From: Lingula anatina
Taxonomy: Eukaryota > Brachiopoda > Lingulata > Lingulida > Lingulidae
Direction: 5' to 3'
Assembly: GCF_001039355.2 (NCBI RefSeq)
Contig: NW_019775941.1
Coordinates: 4,284-68,283, forward strand
DNA length: 64,000 nt
Part shown: in pieces, positions 10,809 through 29,100 of the stretch
Numbering within the stretch: position 1 is the stretch's first letter
Layout: the number at the start of each line of letters is the position of its first letter
The notes under the pieces: model-generated
What the model was told of the DNA's origin: nothing
The model's input: only the letters and a program-made list of their open reading frames with translations
Databases searched by the model: none
Position numbers and translations under genes: made by a program

Positions 10809-13800
10809 ATGGCTCACCCGTCTGACCACAGTCAGGAGTTGGACCTTCTTAAGTCAATCCTAGAACACACAGGTGGCATTAACCAACTGTATAGCACCTC
10901 AGAGTTTTCTAGCAGATCAAGCTCTTTTATGGGAAGACCTGGTAGCAGAAGAAGCTGCCGAAGCAACAGTAGTAATAGGATGGAAAGAGAGAGTGGAAAC
11001 AGTACAAGCAGTGACAGTAGCAGAAGCAGTGATGATGAAGAAAATGTGAAGCGAAAATCTAATAAGAAAAACCATGAGCACAGACATGGACATAAGCATC
11101 ACCATGGGCATGGCCATAAACATAAGCATCATCACAGACACCATCACCAGAAAGTAGAAGAGAAACGGTTCTCCAAGGTAGAAAGCAGTGCCACTGCTAA
11201 GCTACAAGAGAAGTATCAAGAACTCCAGCGCTTATTAAATGAACAGTATCTGACCCATAAGAATGCGTTGTTGGAGGACCAGCTAAAACACAGCAGGTCT
11301 CTACTAACACATTATCTGACCAACAGCCGCTGGAATACTCCTCCACCAGAGTGGGCAGATAAACACCTGAAGAAGACCAGAGAGGTCAAGGTGCCCTCCC
11401 CTCGCTATGATACTGGGACCCAGACCAAGAGCGATGATAATAGCTCTAATGGCTCGGGTGTTCACCAAGAACCCAAAGAAGTTAAAGTCAGAGAGAAAGT
11501 TAAAAGAAAAGGGAAAACACAGAAGGTGGTTGTTGATCAGGAGGATACTAGAAAACAGGACAAAGGTAACTAAGACTTCTATCTATGTGACAGTCATGTA
11601 ATGTTAAGTTTATGAATTGTATATTTATTTTTTATACAGTCAGTCTATGGGAATTTTGTTCAAAAATACATTCAAAATACTTGTGATTTGGAGGCTCACT
11701 CTGTTGTTCCCAATAATACCCTATAAATATACATTCATAAGGCCATCTTTTTCTTTGTGTATTCACTTTCTATAAAAATACAGTTTAGGTATAGGGGGGG
11801 GGTTATTAAAATTCATTACTTGAAAAAGATGTACTGGGACAGCCATTGAGGTGTAAGATGAAGCTTTTCTAATTTAGAATTCAGATTTCCTCTACTCCAT
11901 ATTTTCCATTGATGCAAATATTTTATATGAATGTGTGGTAAAATTTGTTGCATTTATAAGCTTTAAAAGTACCCCATGTTATCTAATTATAAATCATACG
12001 TTATCCCTATTTCATTTTTATTGCTCACTTTGTAAAGCCAGATGTGAGATAAGATTTTCTTAATATGCCAGTATAGTACAATATAAACCAACTAAATATA
12101 TTGTTATACAAAAAAAGAAGAAAAATCACTTTGTAACCATATCAGTATCATTAAGACAAAGCTACTTTACAAAAGATAAATTTTGCAGAGATTCTTAGAA
12201 AAAGGATGGTTATTTCCATAAGGAATTCAGCCAATGGGAGTTAATTTCCTGGTCTCCTTTTTGACAGAATAAATTGAAATAAATTATCATTATTTTTTTC
12301 AGGTGCTTGCGGTGAGACAGGAAATAAGGGTGATGTATCTAAGCTGGAGGAAAGTTTAAAGCGGGTCACCTTTGCTAACCAAGAGGCGGAAAGTGTGACA
12401 AGTGGCGACAGAGACCCTGATTTAGTCATCGACACTGTGGAGCGTGAGATTGCACTTAAAACTGTCCTGAAAGAAAATGGTGAAAAGAAAACAAAGCCAA
12501 AAAAGCAACAGATCACAAAGTCTTCCAAAAGTAAAAATAAAGACTTGACTTCCACTGAGAGTGCAATTAAACAAAAGTCTGATAAGTCAGCCTCTCCCAC
12601 AAGAAGCAGGACTCCTATTGTTCCTACTGACTCTCACCTTGAGAGCACCACAAATGATGAAATTAAGAAGTGGTTACTGGAAAAAAAGAGACTTGAGAGA
12701 AAGAAGCGTGCTGCACAGCGAGCTAAGGATAGAGCATTTAGAAAAGAACAAGAGGAACTGCTAGATTTCAAGCGACATCGTCTGGAGGAATCTGCTGTTG
12801 AGTTTGATAAGTGGAAACACAGCAAAGAAGTCGAGATTAGGCTTCTTAGAAAGAGAGAAAGAATTTCAAAAGGCAGACCCACTGAATACTCTCCAAGTAC
12901 CCCGCTCAACATGTCTCCCAGGGGTAAGACCTCTGGTAGTCCCCAGGCACAACGTACCCCATCTCCTGTGACAACCACCCCAAGAGCTTCCCCCAGGACC
13001 CCAAAAGAGACCCCAAAGGATGAATCACATCAAGATGATGCCAATAACGAGAAAAAGCAAACTGAAGAAGAGGAGAAAAAGAAAACAATACAAGAGGCTG
13101 ACATTCCTGACACACTAAGAAACAATATACATACCCAGAAAATTGCAGAAGAGATCAAGCGCCAGTCGAAAATAGCTAAGGAAGCGAGAGAGAAGGCACT
13201 GCGTGGGGAAGAGGTTGAGTATGGATACAAGAAACCAGTAGCTGAAAGTAAAGTCGATAGAGCAAAAAGGATAAGTCTTCAGAAAAAGAAAGCAAAAGAA
13301 GAAGAGGAGAGAAAGAAAAGGGAGGAGGAAGAGGCCCAAAAGAAACGGATCTCATATGAAGATTGGCTTAAAGTTAAAAAGCAGGAGGATGAAAAAAGGA
13401 AGAAAAGGGAGAAGAAACTTGAGGCAGAAAAACGGAAAAACCTTGATCTGAAAGATGTCATACCCAATTTAGCCAAGCAACGTATTGACAGAGCATCAGA
13501 AGGAAAAGGGAAGCGAGTTGACAGTGGACTAAACAAAAGCGAAGATCACGACAATTCCAGAAGTGAAAATGAAACCAATGTACAGAGTGGAACCGAGTCG
13601 ACAGGTTCTCCGCCAACACCAAAATATGTCTGGAAGCCAAAAGATCACAGCTCAGACGACAAAGACGTAATAGACAAAGTAAGTGACGCTAATAGGTCCT
13701 TCCCACGTGCTCGTCCACCATCGGCTCGCCCAGTATCAGCATCGCGTCTCTCCGCAAGAATACCAAATCCACCCAGACCTTCAAAATCGCCCGTTCCGCC

Positions 13801-14170
13801 CAAGAATCGAACTGACCACATTACTGATGAACACCCAAATCCGTTTTCTTCGCCAGTGCCCCCTCACCCGAAAACCGCGGGTCCAAACAGTCCTGCGTTT
13901 AGGCGGCACCAGTTTGGAAAGCAGAAAGGAGACGCACTGAAAGGGGAACGCCCAGAACCACAGGGGAGTGATCAGCCCGCCGCTAGAGGGCATTGTGGCG
14001 GTGATTCTCAACCATCCGCACAGAAGTCTGCTCCTGATATAACTGTGGAAGACATAGATGGAGACTCGTTGAAACAGAACAATTCAAATGGAAACAATAA
14101 CAATCATGAAGGAAAACCTGAAGTGGTTGTTGAAGTGAAAAGGTCTCTCTTCCTGACTAGCATAGATTAG
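10809..14170 (+). CDS. large charged coiled-coil protein (CCDC181/MAP9-like style)
   Basis: Two coding exons, 10809-11565 and 12303-14170, join in phase 1 (G/GT) into 874 residues. The ATG at 10809 is chosen because an acceptor (TTATTTCAG) ends at 10799; an in-frame ATG at 10719 would lie in the intron. Order of regions: Ser-rich segment (about 30-75), a very His-rich tract (about 89-114, mostly His, Gly, Lys and Arg), a short coiled coil, a segment with PPPEWADKHLKKTREVKVPSP, then long Lys/Glu-rich helices. Tryptophan-containing helical units occur there (IKKWLLEKKRLERKKR, VEFDKWKHSKEVE, SYEDWLKVKKQEDEKRKK). A Pro/Ser-rich, probably disordered C-terminus follows. Such W-L-x-x-K helices occur in cilium- and microtubule-associated proteins such as CCDC181 and MAP9, but I cannot claim orthology. 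Antisense ORFs opposite the repeats are shadows. Confidence 0.85.
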
Positions 14171-17100
14171 TCAAATAGTTTTTATAGTTTGTAGCAGTAT
14201 AGTTAAATTGTAGCAGTAGTTTAGTAGTAGCAGCTATACATACTGCAGCGGTAGAAATGAAGCATCGTTTCAATTTAAATGTGATATTTCATTTGTGATT
14301 TACGGATTAACCAAAGATATTTTTCTGTGCAATTGTTATTCCACTTGCTGCTTCATAGGAGCTATTTTTTCTTGCGTTTTGCCAACCATTGTGAGATTAG
14401 ATGAGATGTGTTTGATTTTTTTCTTTTTTTTTGTCTTTGAGCGATCATATATATAGATCGAATGTGATGGTGGATATTCATAAGCGTGCTATCACTGCTG
14501 CTGTACAAATGTAGATGGGGTCTTTTTATCAGTGGGTTTCATCATTGCTGCACATGCGCGCTTGTACGCACACGCATGTTATCAGCTTCCAAATATTAAA
14601 GATGTATTTTTGCACAACATATCGCCGTAGGCACCAACACATTATTGTAAGGTTCATATGTGACATTTTTACCCCATATATGATACTCTTAGCATTTTGT
14701 TCTCAAGACACTTTTTTATTTTTCATAATTGTGTACGTAGGTTACTGTAGATATTAAACAATGTAAACGCACATTTTCAAAAAGAAACATTCCATTCATG
14801 TGTTTACAAACTCTTATAAAAATAGATTTATGCCATAAGTCTTTGTACTGTTGTTTTGTTTTGTAGTTGAATGAACTTGTTCCCATTTCTGTTACACTTC
14901 ATTGTAGTAGAACGGTATGGATTTTGTTCTTGTTTCTATGTTAATGTATCTTAAATTTGTTTTTCATCATAACATTTGCTCAGCAAATAAACGCTAGACT
15001 TTTCAAAAGAAATGGCCTTATTAGTTCAACAGGTGAAAGAAGATAAACTTTAATGAACTTCTGCAAGAATGGCAATTTTTGTCCCGTGCGTATAAAACGA
15101 CTCATTCGCGAGGGTGTTTACTTATAGATTTGAACTATGGAAACTTTTGACGTGCTTCTTTTATTGCAGCATTTAACCAGCCAAACACGTGAAACACTGT
15201 GCAAACTGTCGCTAAGAAATTCATATTAAGGTTTTGTTTTGTAACATGAATTCACACGATTTGGCATCTCTGGCATGTGCGCGTACATGTATATTCTTTA
15301 CACATTAGTATGATAATTTTTATTTGATGCGTTAAGCGCTCAAGCAATTATTGTAAAACGTTTGCTGCTAAAACATTATAAACCATAATTTAAAACATCA
15401 ACAGAATACAGCTCCTATTTACATTATAGAGAGTTTGATTGATTTGTATCAAAATCAAACCCTTTTAAGCGATTTACAAGACCAGTAAGAGTAAATGACA
15501 AGCAATATTTAAAAATGGGATCTTTTTTTCACAGTGTGTAATGATATGTGGTTGAATTATTGGTCAATTCTCCATGAAACGGATTGTGATCATGCTTTTG
15601 ATACTTTTGCATTTATGCTCAGTATGAACCTTACTTTACTCAATCTTTCAAAACATTGTTGCTCAACGTATTTTCGGGTTGATCCATTTGATTTCTGTGT
15701 CCCCCATCAAAATTCCTTATCATCTCTGTCTCATCATTATAAGCTTTCCGATTTGAGTCTTTTTATCAATATTTATTTTTATTACAGCCTGTAATATGTT
15801 TACGTTTAAATCATGAACAGTTCCATCATATATTATAAATGCCAATCACAAAACTCGATTCATACTTGACAACACGCCAAATCCGCTTTCTCGCTAGATG
15901 GCAGCACCCGCTTGAAAAGCGAAGAGCATATCTTATTTTCCTTATAACAAATTGATAAGTAGGCCCGTTGGGACACTTTATTAATAGTGAAGATTACACC
16001 GTTGAAATATGCTCAATACCACCTCCTTTGCATGTATCGTGAATTTTGGTATTCTTTTTCTTTCTTTAATGTATGTTCAATTGTTCTTGAACATCCTTGC
16101 CAAGAATAAAAAAGTTGCATTGTCTCTTCACATGGACCTAAATAGTCATGTCTTTTGCTTTCAAAGAACAAAAACTCCCGTTGCACTATAAACATAGGAA
16201 AGGAAACGACAACGCCACTTTCATTAGTTTCACAATTTTTATTTGTAATTTCAAACAATTTGTTTTTGGATCACACGTTATTTCTGATCGAATATTTCCA
16301 AAGCTGTGGAAATTTGGCATATCTTTATGTACAATAAGAAAGTTACTATTTTGTGCTGAACACACCAGTATTGTCCAAACTAAGTGTTCTCTTGTCGTAA
16401 AGACTGGCCAACTATGTAATAAAGCCTTCTTAATATTCCAAGTCATCCGTTGTTTGCAAAACTCTAGAAGCCGAGGAAATATTCGACCACAGATAATAAT
16501 ATTTGATAAATACAATAGTTGTTGATTGTTTGGCAATATCACACTTTGCATATGAAAAGAGAAGCTAAAATAAGAAATACCTGCTCTCATCAAGGAAAAG
16601 AAAAAGGTAAAAGATGAATCCCTTTGAGACTCTGAGAGATTCTGCTTGGGAGCAATAAATATATTTCTTTAAAACCGCAAAATCGAGTCTAAGGTATGCA
16701 TTTATATATATATATCATAGTTTGAGATAGCCGCTAAATTCCAAACTGTTCTTAAAGGAGATTTAAGACCGGGGTGCAATAGATTAACACTAGGCAATTC
16801 GGTGTGGTCACTCTCAACTACACATTTGTGACCTTTGAGGTAAAAAAACAACTACAGGAAAGTTATTCATAGCGAGCATGACAATAAAATCTACAATGAA
16901 TATGAGAGCTCGGAAGTGGAATAAAACTACAAAATGACGATATTTACACAATTTTACAATTTACAAGATACTTTTTGATAGCATAACGACCCATAACTCT
17001 TTGAAAGTCCCCTGTGGTGTTTTCAATGCAATTATGCTCAAAGGAATCCCTCTTCTAAGTACAAATTTTATCTTATCTACCTTCTAACATTTTATGGCAT

Positions 17101-17937
17101 AAAACGAAATGAGTTTTATCTAAGTTCGAAAAGTGCGCATGAACATGCACGATGATGGGGTATATTTTCACGTTATTATGCTATGGCATGAAAAGCCCCA
17201 CGACCGGCATAGTGTTTTGTCTATTTCACCTCAGAGGACTTTCAGTTGTTAGCTATCCTTCCATTGCGTCCTCCACTTCGGGACACCCTCGACACACAAT
17301 CGATCGCTAGAACGAGATTATATTCCACGCGCACGTTGCGTGTCAAACAACCACTGCTGCCTACATCTGTAATAATTGCTTAACATCCTATAGCAATAAC
17401 TACATCATATCGCAAATTGTCCCCCTATGATTATATTTTGTAATGGAATGTATGTTTTCTTACTCAAGAGATTTGAAAGCGCGAATGGATCTATTTTACA
17501 AGCGTTAATTTCTAAAGTACCAGCTGAGTTTCGATTCTCACTTTACCATTATGAGTAATGTTATGACACTTCCCACACATTTACGAAATAGTCCCGTGTC
17601 AACATTTGAGCGTTGTGATTTGACACACCTGTCCCTTAGCCCCACCCCTGGGTCAGACCCATACCATATCCCCATGACTTTTCCCATCCCGCCCTCAAAC
17701 TACTTCCACACTTTTGTTTCATCTCTCTGCAAACCCCCCAACCTGTATCACATTCCGTTATGTGGAAATGAACATAATAGGCTTCGCATTGTCAACACAT
17801 TAATAGCATAGACAAATTGAGCATGAGCAATTATCAAATTGAATAACCGTAATAATAATAATATTGATATTAATACTGTGCACATTATACATATAGCACT
17901 GATGAGAGATCAATACAGTCTTACAATAGAAGATTCT
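14171..17937. other. 3' UTR of the coiled-coil gene, then intergenic
   Basis: The first 0.8 kb is probably the 3' UTR; AATAAA lies at 14986-14991. Beyond that is AT-rich DNA without a supported gene. Two opposing overlapping ORFs at 16148-16593 have no recognised motif. A loose inverted repeat shares TGAAAGTCC.CTG between about 16985-17013 and 17229-17258. Confidence 0.55.
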
Positions 17938-22341
<4,404 letters not shown>

Positions 22342-22347
22342 CGTAAA

Positions 22348-24757
22348 CTGAAGAAAAGAAAAGGCAATAACATTGTTAAATTTGTTGTTAAATATCAAAA
22401 TCCAAGAACATAAACGGAAATCCTAAATTTTGGAATTTGAATTGTATCATATGATGAGCTCCGCTTGGTGTTTTTATTTTAAATAATCTCTGACCCCCCC
22501 TTTAATTGTATTTATTTTGAGTTTTATTGAACATTTTTATTCAAATAATTTTATTCCATTCAATAGACGTAAAAAAGTTTCTTTGTTGCTCTTTATAAAT
22601 TGTATTCCAATTGTATTCCGCCAGACAAAATAAATAGCATTCATCTCATAAATATAGATATAAGACATTATATCTATATTCAATGCCAACCCATGCTCCA
22701 GAAATAACACCTATTTGCATTGCCTTCAGGTTGTTTCATTAGCAGTAACTTTTCCGGCTTGAGTACCCTCGTTATTTAAACAGGCTCACATTAATATTTC
22801 ATAACATCCACTTAATGGGCCTCAACAGAACACATTCCGCGTGTTTATCAATATTGAATACTCATTCACGGTGGTGTTTGCTGGCTGATTATCGGATACT
22901 TTCTGATTCATCTGCTAAAGCCGTGTTTAGACGGGCTTTCAATAATGCAGGCCTCTCGAGTTATATCCAACCTCTTGTGTGTGTATTGCCTGACCGCCCG
23001 TGCAATGTGAGGGCCAGTAAAACCCTTCACGTTCACTTAACAGTGTTTGCAGCCGTCATTTCAAGTGGGAGAGTTATTGACTTGTAGTTCGCATCGAAAG
23101 CGTGACAGATCCAAGAATTACCGGCGTTCGTTTGGCTGGATCTTCATTTCTTACGACATGAGTGGTTTCAAGTACCAGTGCGTTGCTATGAGCAAACTAT
23201 TGAAGACATTTATGGCAAAGCGAGTTGCTTGCATTGTAACAGCTGATTTTGTCTCACTGCGTACCTATCGGGCAATTGATCCCGCGCGATTTTTGGTGAG
23301 TAAGAAAAATCCATGGATATTTTTGGTCACAGAATAGGAGAATGAGAAGACTCGACTGCTCCTTGCCGGAATATTGATAAATGTGGAATTGTTCAAGAAG
23401 CGCTACCTTTATCCAATTACCACAATGATAATAACATCGATAAACCAGCGCGAAATACCGCAGTTTCCTTCTTTCAGTCGTGAATAAAGGGAAGATCGAT
23501 AGTTAATAATCTCTACCCGTTGCCATTTCGTCTTAATTAATCTGCAGCAAGAAGCATGAATTAAATATCAGGTGTACGAATCATCGTCCAGCATAAAGGC
23601 GTTAAAACCAAATGACTGAACGAGGTTTAATCTTATAAAAATTGGAGCAAGCCGCTGACAAGGGTTTTATTTTGATTAAAATAAATTAAGTAAATTGCAA
23701 AAGAAAAGTTGGTCATATTGACAAAATCAGAGAAATAACAAGAACGATACGTCTGTTATCAAAGTTCAAAAGCTTTTTGGATCGATCTTGTACTTTTTAA
23801 CAATAAGATCAATCTCTGCTTTCAAACATTATCGATTGCCGATCACCCGACCAAAGCCTAATCTGTACCCATAGCTTCAGGGCAATCGATGAGGTTGAGA
23901 GGGAAAACTATTAGGAGACAACTTTAGAGCTTTCGTTCAGGTTGTCACAACAAACTGGCGATTCTAACCATTTTCGTTTTTTTATCACATTTTAAGCCTA
24001 TTTTGTTTTGTTCATTTGTTCATACTGTTGTTTACTACTTTCATACGTATTTTCATCATATTTAAGATTGTGAAATGTACTGTAGTTTCCCCCCATAATA
24101 TACTTCTTGCATTTTAGCTATTTTAGTTAAAATGTAGCGATGTTGATTTGAAAATGATGTATTTTATCGGTCTTTTTTTCTGTTACTCAAAACATATCAT
24201 AAATAAACATTTCAAGATATCTTCTTTAAACTATGATGCCATCTATTGCAAAATGATGATGTTACTCATTATCATGTTTAGACCGTAAAATCTAATTTGA
24301 AACCCTCGCTTTAATAAATTTTTTCATTACAATTTAAATTACTGCACCATGGAATTTGTCCAATTATTTTGATATTACGAAAATCCTGTGAGGAGATAAG
24401 ATATTCCATTTATCAAAAAATGTTGGCAGTTCTCTTTCTCTCTCAATCTCGTGTTCCAATTACTGGTATTAGAAAACTAAAAGTTATAATGCCGTTGTAA
24501 CAGATATTAATTTCATCAATGAAAGTCGGCGTCTTTTTAACACTTTCATCACTGTTATACAAGATTCTGATAATTTATGGTTGCTACTTCAAAACTTATA
24601 ACCGAAATACGCTTTAAGTCCTAAATTGGAGTAGAGGAACATAACTTTGACCATAGTAATACTATCAAAGAGACATGGCACGGCCAGTTGAACCTCTTAT
24701 GAATGAAAAAAGCAAACAATCGAGATGAAATACTGATATGATACAAACATTTCTTAC
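22348..24757 (-). other. first intron of the tektin gene
   Basis: AT-rich intron between the non-coding first exon and the ATG exon. It is bounded by donor (CCAAG/gtaaga) at 24757 and acceptor (TTTTCTTCAG) at 22348. ORFs inside lack motifs. Confidence 0.6.
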
Positions 24758-24912
24758 CTTGGTGTGTCTATTTGGGTTCTACAAAGGCTAGACTAAACTA
24801 CAACAAGGCGAGCAGCCCACGTGTATGATTTCTTGCCGAGATTGAACAATAACTAAACAAAGTTGTAAAGGCTGGGCCTCATATAGAGGCCTGGCGTCCA
24901 TGGTGATCGCCC
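24758..24912 (-). promoter_or_regulatory. tektin 5' UTR exon and core promoter
   Basis: A strong donor ends at 24758 (minus strand). About 120 bp upstream of it, 24874-24890 read on the minus strand gives CTCTATATGAGGC, a TATA-like element. A CCATGG-centred sequence follows at about 24896-24911 (minus: ATCACCATGGACGC) and resembles only the centre of an RFX X-box. The start site near 24850 is inferred from TATA spacing. Confidence 0.4.
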
Positions 24913-26165
24913 TAACTACGACGGTCACGTGGACCACCCCTTTTATCAACAGGCGGATTAATCAATTAAATGTAAATAAATAAAAACAATATGGCGGGTC
25001 CGCCCGGGGAACGATTGCCGTGGCGAGGATTTTTAGATCGACAAAAACATTGTTTGAATGGGATTTTCTTATCCACATCAGCTCATTTCGGTGATTTGGA
25101 TGACGCAAAACTGACCTCCGATATTTGATTCTGCAATCGCTTGCGAAGGAGAGCAAAACTCTTTCAAAACCAGAAGAGACTACGTCCAACGAAACTTAGC
25201 ACAGCATTCGCCGTTCAATTTAAAATGTTCAGGATGAGAATGATTTGAGCTGTACACATATTTCAATTTCACATAAAAAGGTGTGGATTTTCAAACTGGG
25301 CTAACGAAGAAAATTCGTGATCTTGCAGGAGGATGTATAAAGGATTTGTCGACAATAGGGCGGCTTCTCTATGTAACACCAACTAGACATAAAATGGAAA
25401 GAGTCAAATACTGCCATTTTACTTCCATTTATGGATTTCAGGTAATACTTTGGGTGATTTCTTGTACTGTTTTGTTAGATCGTCTGACAATCCTGACAAT
25501 GTTTGGTCAACTTTAAGAACTAAAATGGTAGACATATCGGACATTTAAAAGCATCTGTCGCAATATGCCAGTTGGACTTTGTGCAAACTTTTAACTATTT
25601 CAAATAAAACTTAAAACCAAATTTATTTCATATTCCCTTTCTTCATTGATACAAAATTGCGTTGTATTTTGGTTTTACTTTCTCCATACATTCCAATGTG
25701 TTTATTTTTATTATTTTAGTCGAAAATTTCTGGTTTAGTCTCCGTTCAAAGTGTACTCTTCATAAGATTTTAGTCTATCTAAACGCTTTATATAACTAAA
25801 TAACTAGCAATACAAGGGTTTTTCGCTCACTGACAAAAAGTGAATGAATTGTTCCTCTTTTTTTATACAAATGGGATATGTTTGTATCTGTTCCTAATCC
25901 TCGTTCTACATTTCAAAGACTGATTTTTACAACGTAGTATCTCAAATGGTAAAACATATTCATTGGCCCACGTTTCCTCTGTAAGGGAAATAAAAATATT
26001 TCGTACTAAGTCCTATTGGAAAAAATAATATTACCTCAAAAAACATTACACATCTCAAATATCATAAGCAAGATAAATCACTATAGTATCAATGTTAGCA
26101 GCAATGAGCAATTATAGATTTTTTTCACTGATCTTTAAAACTGTGGTGACGTCATAAGATGCTTG

Positions 26166-27488
26166 AATAAACTCAGTGAGATCACCGCGATAAAATGGGA
26201 AACTTTAGGATTTTGATGTATCTCAAAAAATCCTTGGCAAGTTGTTTCAGTCAACGCACCTGCTACTCTATGAAGTAAACAGGCCGCCTTTATGTACTGA
26301 ATATCAAAAGGTTTCCATTTGTAAAATGAACATGCGATTAAACACTTTGTAAGTCCTGTTTGGGCATAAAGTGTTGCTTCTTGTCGGGGCTTAATCGCTT
26401 TGTTCTGTGTGAAAGAAAATTTGTTTTAGAATAACATGGCATTTTGAGCACTGGTGCTTTTCACAAGGAAAGGTTGACTCCGACGCGTTTATCAACCGCG
26501 TTGTAATGGTGTCGATACTGCTAATGCAAAGGAAGGAAAGTTTGCTGCTCTACGCCGTATTGTTAATTTCTAATCGACTGTGACTTCTGAAAAAACATCT
26601 CTAAGTAATTAATATTTCGGCCTTTCTAAGTACCTGGCTCACGAGGTATGGGGTAACTTGCTCTTTGACTTTTTTACTTAGATAAAATTGTGTAATGCTG
26701 TTGTTGTTTTTTTCACTTAATTAATTTCTAGGTTAGGGCCGTTGGCATAGAGACAGCTTTCCCTTTCTCTATAGCTTTTATTAGATTTAAGAAAACGAGT
26801 ACAAATTTTATTTTTCCCCCATGTTATGTGTGTTGCACTTTGCTGTAATCTGAAGCATGTTCTTATTCCTAAATATGTTTTTTTAATGCTAACCAATTGG
26901 ATTTTAACATTTATAGCTACCTGAGTAATTTTCCCAATTCAATCTTATCGAATTTTATCACAAATTTTGACCTGGTGTTTGCATATCCTCAACCCCACCC
27001 GGGGGCGCTTATCAAGATAAGTAAATTACTAAGCAATGCACACCGGATTTGTCTGTTTGTGCGTAAGGACAAATAGACATATACAATATGATTAGGAATA
27101 TAAGTTAAAATAAACTCTAGCCATTTTTTTGTGTCTAGAGTTTATACGATGTCAACTTGCTCAGGCGTCATGTCAAATTTGGAGATAATCCTTCTGTCAC
27201 CGCGCAGTTGCCGAGTTACTTAAAAGATTAAACTAATATCAAAAATAATGTCTCCTGTCACAAATAAAAGCGGCCAAATATTATTTCGATTTTAAGCGAA
27301 CTGGTTTTTAACACGAGACCCTATCTCATTAACCTCTGCGTTGATTTAAGTCAGGAAAGTAAATCAACAGTGTGTACATTTCAGACTTGGCCCCGTTTAC
27401 CATTTGACAAAGGCGTAAACAGTTTTTCATTTACTTGGAACTAAATCTTAGTTTCCCATTTTATCACCGTGATCTCACTGAGTTTATT
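26166..27488. repeat. inverted repeat pair about 1.3 kb apart
   Basis: 26166-26205 (AATAAACTCAGTGAGATCAC then CGCGATAAAATGGGAAACT) is matched on the opposite strand by 27447-27488, with only two or three mismatches over about 40 bp. The 1.3 kb between has no ORF of interest. It could be the ends of a non-autonomous DNA transposon or an inverted duplication. No clear target-site duplication was found. Confidence 0.7.
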
Positions 27489-27493
27489 TAATC

Positions 27494-27521
27494 TCACACA
27501 CACACACACACACACACACAT
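27494..27521. repeat. (CA)n microsatellite
   Basis: About 14 CA units, followed by two direct copies of a 22-bp unit (TTTACACACACATAAACTTTAA). Confidence 0.95.
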
Positions 27522-29032
27522 ACGGTCATTTACACACACATAAACTTTAATTTACACACACATAAACTTTAATTGACAATCTACGTATCACCAGTTAGCA
27601 ATGATCAGATTTATAATCTATATTCAACTCTTCTCTACAAATCGACACTGAATATCAATAGCACAGTGCTATAAAGACTTGATTCAAGGACTGACAAGTA
27701 AGATTAATGAAGCTAGTTCATGTAACTTAACACTGAAGAGTAGATTCTGGTATTAAAGAAAGTGTTTGCAGCTCAAACAGTATTACTTCATAACTTAGCA
27801 TGCGCAAAGGAGTTGCAACTAATTCGGCAATATAAAATGCCAGTAAATGTGTAACATAGAGTTTGGCGCAGCACTTGGTTACGCTAACAAAAAGTCGGAA
27901 ATTATTATGTTTTTTTCCTTATAAATCATTGCCCGTCAAGTCTTAAAGGTGTCGGAATGTCACCGAGCAAAAGTAATGCATAGTTATGTTTCTTGAAGTA
28001 CAACTCAGATTACAGCCTGCAAGTGCGACTTTTCGTTGCTATGGGCGCCATGCGTGGTGTTCGGTTACAAATCAATGGGGAATAAGTTATTTTTTGCGCA
28101 AATTTCCGCAACAAAGTACTGAAACATTGCTCTAATCGATCCCCACCCGGTGCTACCCAAAGTATATACAAAAACTTGATGAAAAGTGTTTAAAACAGAA
28201 AAAATCCTCACCTACCTTCGGATGTGAAGCACTCAGCCTACGACGCTCAATGGGTATAATTGGTAACGAAGGGAAATCTCAAACCCTTAATGAGCATGCG
28301 CGACGGATGAATAGGTTATTTATTATTCTGGCTTTATTGGTTGATCAATACGGTGTGTATGGGCTGCGTATTATTCGCACCTATAGCTTTTGTGAGTTAT
28401 GGTAAATGACATTGTATTCGACAACGCTTTGAATAATATTGGGGGACTTAATAGAGGCGGTGATCTCATGACATGCGAGTTATTACCGACAGTAAAAGCA
28501 AACAATATCTGACCAACGATTATGCGTCAGAAATGTTAGAGGCACTGAATAAAGAGCCGCGTGGTCTTATTTGTTCCGCGGTGACGCAAGTCCTGTCATA
28601 GCACTAAACGGCCTGTAATGCATGGTTACATCGGACGCTGAACCTCTTTAACAACTGACCCGAGTAGCTATGGCGATGTTTAGTGAAATCATTCTACTTC
28701 TTATCATTCTTTAGTCACAATAGAAATGGGTATATTAACAAAATAGCATTCAAGTTATATCTAAATGTTTTCAGAACAAAGTTCAATTTCGGTGGCAACA
28801 GGCCTGAAGTGAACTTGATGCTCCAGCGATACAAGGGCATGTTCAGGATTTCTGTAATATGATTACAGAAACTTGGCAAGCTTGGAGGGAGAATATCTTT
28901 CTCGATTTGTAGGAAGCAACTTAACCAGTGTTTCATTTAATATTTAATATATGGGTTGGGTTGTTTTGCATTGCTTATTTATTGTTTTTCATTCATTCAT
29001 TCATTTGTTTATTTATTTATTTTCAATCGAAG

Positions 29033-29100
29033 CGGGCGTGGCGCGGTAGTCTAGTATCTGGAGAATGTTCTCAAGGGTATTCGTACGGCAGAAAATCAAT
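29033..29100 (+). repeat. possible tRNA-derived SINE head or tRNA pseudogene
   Basis: GGCGTGGCGCGGTAGTCTAGT resembles a pol III A-box and D-arm region, and a weak B-box-like GGGTATTCGTAC lies about 30 bp later. It does not fold into a full tRNA by eye. A SINE 5' end is the better guess. Confidence 0.3.

Noticed and set aside
12241-14011. Several antisense ORFs of 60-120 codons
   Set aside because: They lie opposite the Lys/Glu-rich coding exon, whose codon bias leaves the other strand open.
15427-15460. Small hairpin (GTTTGATT ... AATCAAAC)
   Set aside because: Short and AT-rich; expected by chance in DNA like this.
16148-16593. Overlapping ORFs of 125 and 135 codons on opposite strands
   Set aside because: No motif, no splice or start context, and both strands open at once in AT-rich intergenic DNA.
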